Below are positions 4,831 to 7,121 of a DNA stretch of 7,121 nucleotides, piece by piece. Position 1 is the stretch's first letter. Every line of letters starts with the position of its first letter. Made by a program: the position numbers and the translations under genes. The notes under the pieces were generated by a model, which was not told where the DNA came from, did not search any database, and saw nothing but the letters and a program-made list of their open reading frames with translations. The stretch covers positions 1-7,121 of the forward strand of contig JANTFK010000165.1 of assembly GCA_024763595.1 (NCBI GenBank). The letters run 5' to 3'. Source of the DNA: Bacteroidales bacterium (GTDB lineage: Bacteria; Bacteroidota; Bacteroidia; Bacteroidales; GCA-2748055).

Positions 4831-7121
4831 TGAAAGGATATTATACATCAGATCCGTGGAGCATCATAGAAATGGGCTTTGATCCATCCATGCAGGAAGC
4901 TTCCGAAAGCATTTTCAGTCTGGGGAACGGACGCATGGGACAGCGTGCCAATTTTGAGGAGCGCTACTCCGGAAGATCATTGCAGGGCACCTACCTGGCC
5001 GGGGTCTATTATCCGGACAGGACACGGGTGGGTTGGTGGAAGAATGGCTACCCGGAATACTTTGCAAGGGTACCCAATGCACCCAACTGGACCGGAATCG
5101 ATGTGGAGGTCGAAGGCCGGCCGCTGGACCTGCATCATATGAAACCGTCAGGGTTCCGGCGTGAACTGAATATGCGCCAGGGATATCTGGAACGGAGCTT
5201 CACCATATCCACAGGGAATGGAAGCCTGGAGATCTCGGCCCGCAGGTTTCTGAGCATGAAACGGGATGAGATCGGAGCCATCCGGTATACCATCAGATCG
5301 GTGGATTTCAGGGGAAAGATCGCTTTTATTCCCTGTCTTGACGGGAACGTGGTAAACCGGGATGCCAATTACGGGGATAAGTTCTGGGAGATGGAGGAAG
5401 CCCGGGCGGATGCGGGAACAGGATACCTGTTGGCCCGTACACGCAAAACCGGATTTATCACCTGTATGACCATGGGATATGACCTTGAACTGAACGCAAA
5501 ACCAGTATCAAGAGAGCCGGAGGTGACCGTCCGGCATAATTATGTGGCCAACAGGGTTGAGGTGGCGCTCAGCAGGGGCGAATCGGTGGTGTTGTTCAAA
5601 TATGTTTCCGTATTGACCTCCCTGACCCATGAACCGGAACAGATGGTGGAAGATGGACGTATCATGCTGGAAGAGGCTCAGGAAGCAGGATTTAATCAAC
5701 TGCTTGAAGAACATGCCGGAGTCTGGGAAGAGCGCTGGTCCCATTCAGATATCCGGATCGATGGGGATACTGCGGCGCAGCAGGCAATACGGTTTAATAT
5801 CTTTCAGCTGAACCAGACCTATACAGGAAGGGATGAGCGTTTGAATATCGGGCCCAAGGGGTTTACCGGGGAGAAATACGGTGGTAGCACCTACTGGGAT
5901 ACCGAGGCTTATTTGATACCCTTTTTCCTGAGTACTGCTTCCCGGGATGTGGCCCGCAACCTGCTTCTTTACCGGTACAAGCATCTGGGGAAAGCCATTG
6001 AGAATGGCAAAAAACTCGGGTTTACAGGTGGAGCTGCACTCTATCCCATGGTGACCATGAACGGGGAGGAGTGCCACAACGAATGGGAGATCACATTTGA
6101 GGAGATCCACCGTAACGGGGTCATTGCCTTTGCCATCTTCAATTATGTCAGGTATACAGGGGATATGGATTACCTCTCGCAATACGGACTTGAAGTGTTG
6201 ATCGCCATTTCCAGGTTCTGGAAACAACGGGTCAACTGGTCAGGTGTAAAGGAAAAATACGTAATGCTGGGAGTGACCGGCCCCAATGAGTATGAGAACA
6301 ACGTGAATAACAACTGGTACACCAACAAGGTGGCTCACTGGACCCTCAAATACACCCTGGAGGCCCTGGATCATGTGAAGAAAACAGCGCCTGGTGCTTT
6401 CAGGGGGATCATCAACCGGACAAAATTCGATTTTTCAGCAGAGACGGCATCATGGAAGGATATCCTGGAGAATCTCTATTTCCCTGTAGAAGAGGGGAGG
6501 AGCGTTTTCCTTCAGCAGGAGGGTTATATGGATAAAGAGCAACTGATGGCAGATGAACTGGATCCGGCAGAGCGGCCCATCAACCAGCACTGGTCGTGGG
6601 ACCGTATCCTGCGATCCTGCTTGATCAAACAGGCTGATGTACTCCAGGGTATATTCATATTTGAGGATGAATATGACAAAGATACCATCATACGCAATTT
6701 TGATTTCTATGAACCCCGGACGGTACATGAATCTTCCCTTTCTCCCTGCGTACACTCCATTCTGGCCTCACGCATCAACAGGCCGGAAAAAGCTTATGAG
6801 CTTTACCTGCGAACTTCGCGGCTGGATCTTGATGACTATAATCATGAAGTGGATGAGGGATTGCATATCACCAGTATGGGAGGGACCTGGATGTCGGTGG
6901 TATATGGTTTCGGTGGCATGAAGGTTAGTGAAAGAGGTCTCAGCTTTGACCCGGTACTCCCGGCCGCATGGAAGCGTCTTTCATTTAAGATCCTTTACCG
7001 GGAATGCACATTGCATGTGCAGGTTGGTAAAAACAGGGTGACCATTGAAAACCTGGAAGGTGAAGGGTTGGATATCGAGCTGTGCGGATCCCGCGAACAC
7101 CTGGTACCCGGCGGATCCATG
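4830..7121 (+). CDS. GH65 glycoside phosphorylase, probably maltose phosphorylase (3' end beyond window)
   Basis: Inverting phosphorylase that would split maltose with phosphate into beta-D-glucose 1-phosphate and glucose (EC 2.4.1.8), in the cytoplasm; no signal peptide is present. The N-terminal beta-sandwich covers about residues 1-270, with ESIFSLGNGRMGQRANFEE near 25-43. The (alpha/alpha)6 barrel follows, carrying GPKGFTGEKYGG and YWDTE (341-359), the loop ECHNEWE (414-420), VTGPNEYE (482-489) with E487 as the predicted general acid, KQAD (600-603), and HESSLS (633-638), which with the DDYN...HITSM segment (668-683) lines the phosphate site. The C-terminal beta domain begins near 695. 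The CHNEWE loop resembles maltose rather than kojibiose or trehalose phosphorylases, but substrate is inferred. The frame is open through 764 codons to the edge; relatives are about 750-780 residues, so only a few residues should be missing. Start at 4830 fits the family N-terminus; an adjacent GTG at 4827 is the only close alternative. No Shine-Dalgarno is well placed. Confidence 0.92.
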   Translation, partial: MKGYYTSDPWSIIEMGFDPSMQEASESIFSLGNGRMGQRANFEERYSGRSLQGTYLAGVYYPDRTRVGWWKNGYPEYFARVPNAPNWTGIDVEVEGRPLDLHHMKPSGFRRELNMRQGYLERSFTISTGNGSLEISARRFLSMKRDEIGAIRYTIRSVDFRGKIAFIPCLDGNVVNRDANYGDKFWEMEEARADAGTGYLLARTRKTGFITCMTMGYDLELNAKPVSREPEVTVRHNYVANRVEVALSRGESVVLFKYVSVLTSLTHEPEQMVEDGRIMLEEAQEAGFNQLLEEHAGVWEERWSHSDIRIDGDTAAQQAIRFNIFQLNQTYTGRDERLNIGPKGFTGEKYGGSTYWDTEAYLIPFFLSTASRDVARNLLLYRYKHLGKAIENGKKLGFTGGAALYPMVTMNGEECHNEWEITFEEIHRNGVIAFAIFNYVRYTGDMDYLSQYGLEVLIAISRFWKQRVNWSGVKEKYVMLGVTGPNEYENNVNNNWYTNKVAHWTLKYTLEALDHVKKTAPGAFRGIINRTKFDFSAETASWKDILENLYFPVEEGRSVFLQQEGYMDKEQLMADELDPAERPINQHWSWDRILRSCLIKQADVLQGIFIFEDEYDKDTIIRNFDFYEPRTVHESSLSPCVHSILASRINRPEKAYELYLRTSRLDLDDYNHEVDEGLHITSMGGTWMSVVYGFGGMKVSERGLSFDPVLPAAWKRLSFKILYRECTLHVQVGKNRVTIENLEGEGLDIELCGSREHLVPGGSM

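Noticed and set aside
5745..6227. Minus-strand frame of 160 codons opposite the GH65 gene
   Set aside because: It lies antisense to the catalytic barrel, which is strongly supported by conserved motifs, and is a by-product of codon bias.

Overview
The window looks like chromosomal DNA from a member of the Bacteroidota, probably a Bacteroidales/Marinilabiliales-type organism of moderate GC content. The evidence is the long eukaryote-like isoleucyl-tRNA synthetase, the gene order ileS - small DksA/TraR-like gene - lspA, a promoter of the Bacteroidota form (TTG-N19-TAnnTTTG), and a GH65 phosphorylase with the sequence style of that phylum. The exact genus cannot be read from the sequence.

Layout: positions 1-74 hold no certain gene, only a possible tail of a plus-strand gene entering from the left. 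From 4668 down to 75, three minus-strand genes follow one another with gaps of 57 and 55 bases: ileS (1234-4668), a DksA/TraR-family protein (802-1176) and lspA (75-746). They look like one transcription unit driven from a promoter near 4706-4735. A 161-base divergent intergenic region (4669-4829) separates this unit from a plus-strand GH65 sugar phosphorylase, most likely maltose phosphorylase, which begins at 4830 and is still open at the right edge after 764 codons.

How the genes work together: the minus-strand unit is housekeeping. It charges tRNA-Ile, supplies a possible RNA-polymerase-binding regulator, and cleaves lipoprotein signal peptides. The plus-strand gene belongs to carbohydrate catabolism: phosphorolysis of maltose to beta-glucose 1-phosphate and glucose. 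The matching beta-phosphoglucomutase and transporter, if present, lie beyond the right edge.

No mobile element, CRISPR array, tRNA or rRNA gene was seen, and no clearly new multi-gene system. The points most worth a second look are the leader of the phosphorylase gene (terminator-like hairpin, a 36-codon ORF overlapping the start as TGATG, and a -7-like box abutting the start), the half-lost zinc finger of the DksA-like protein, and a 12-base tandem repeat encoding the C-terminal tail of LspA.
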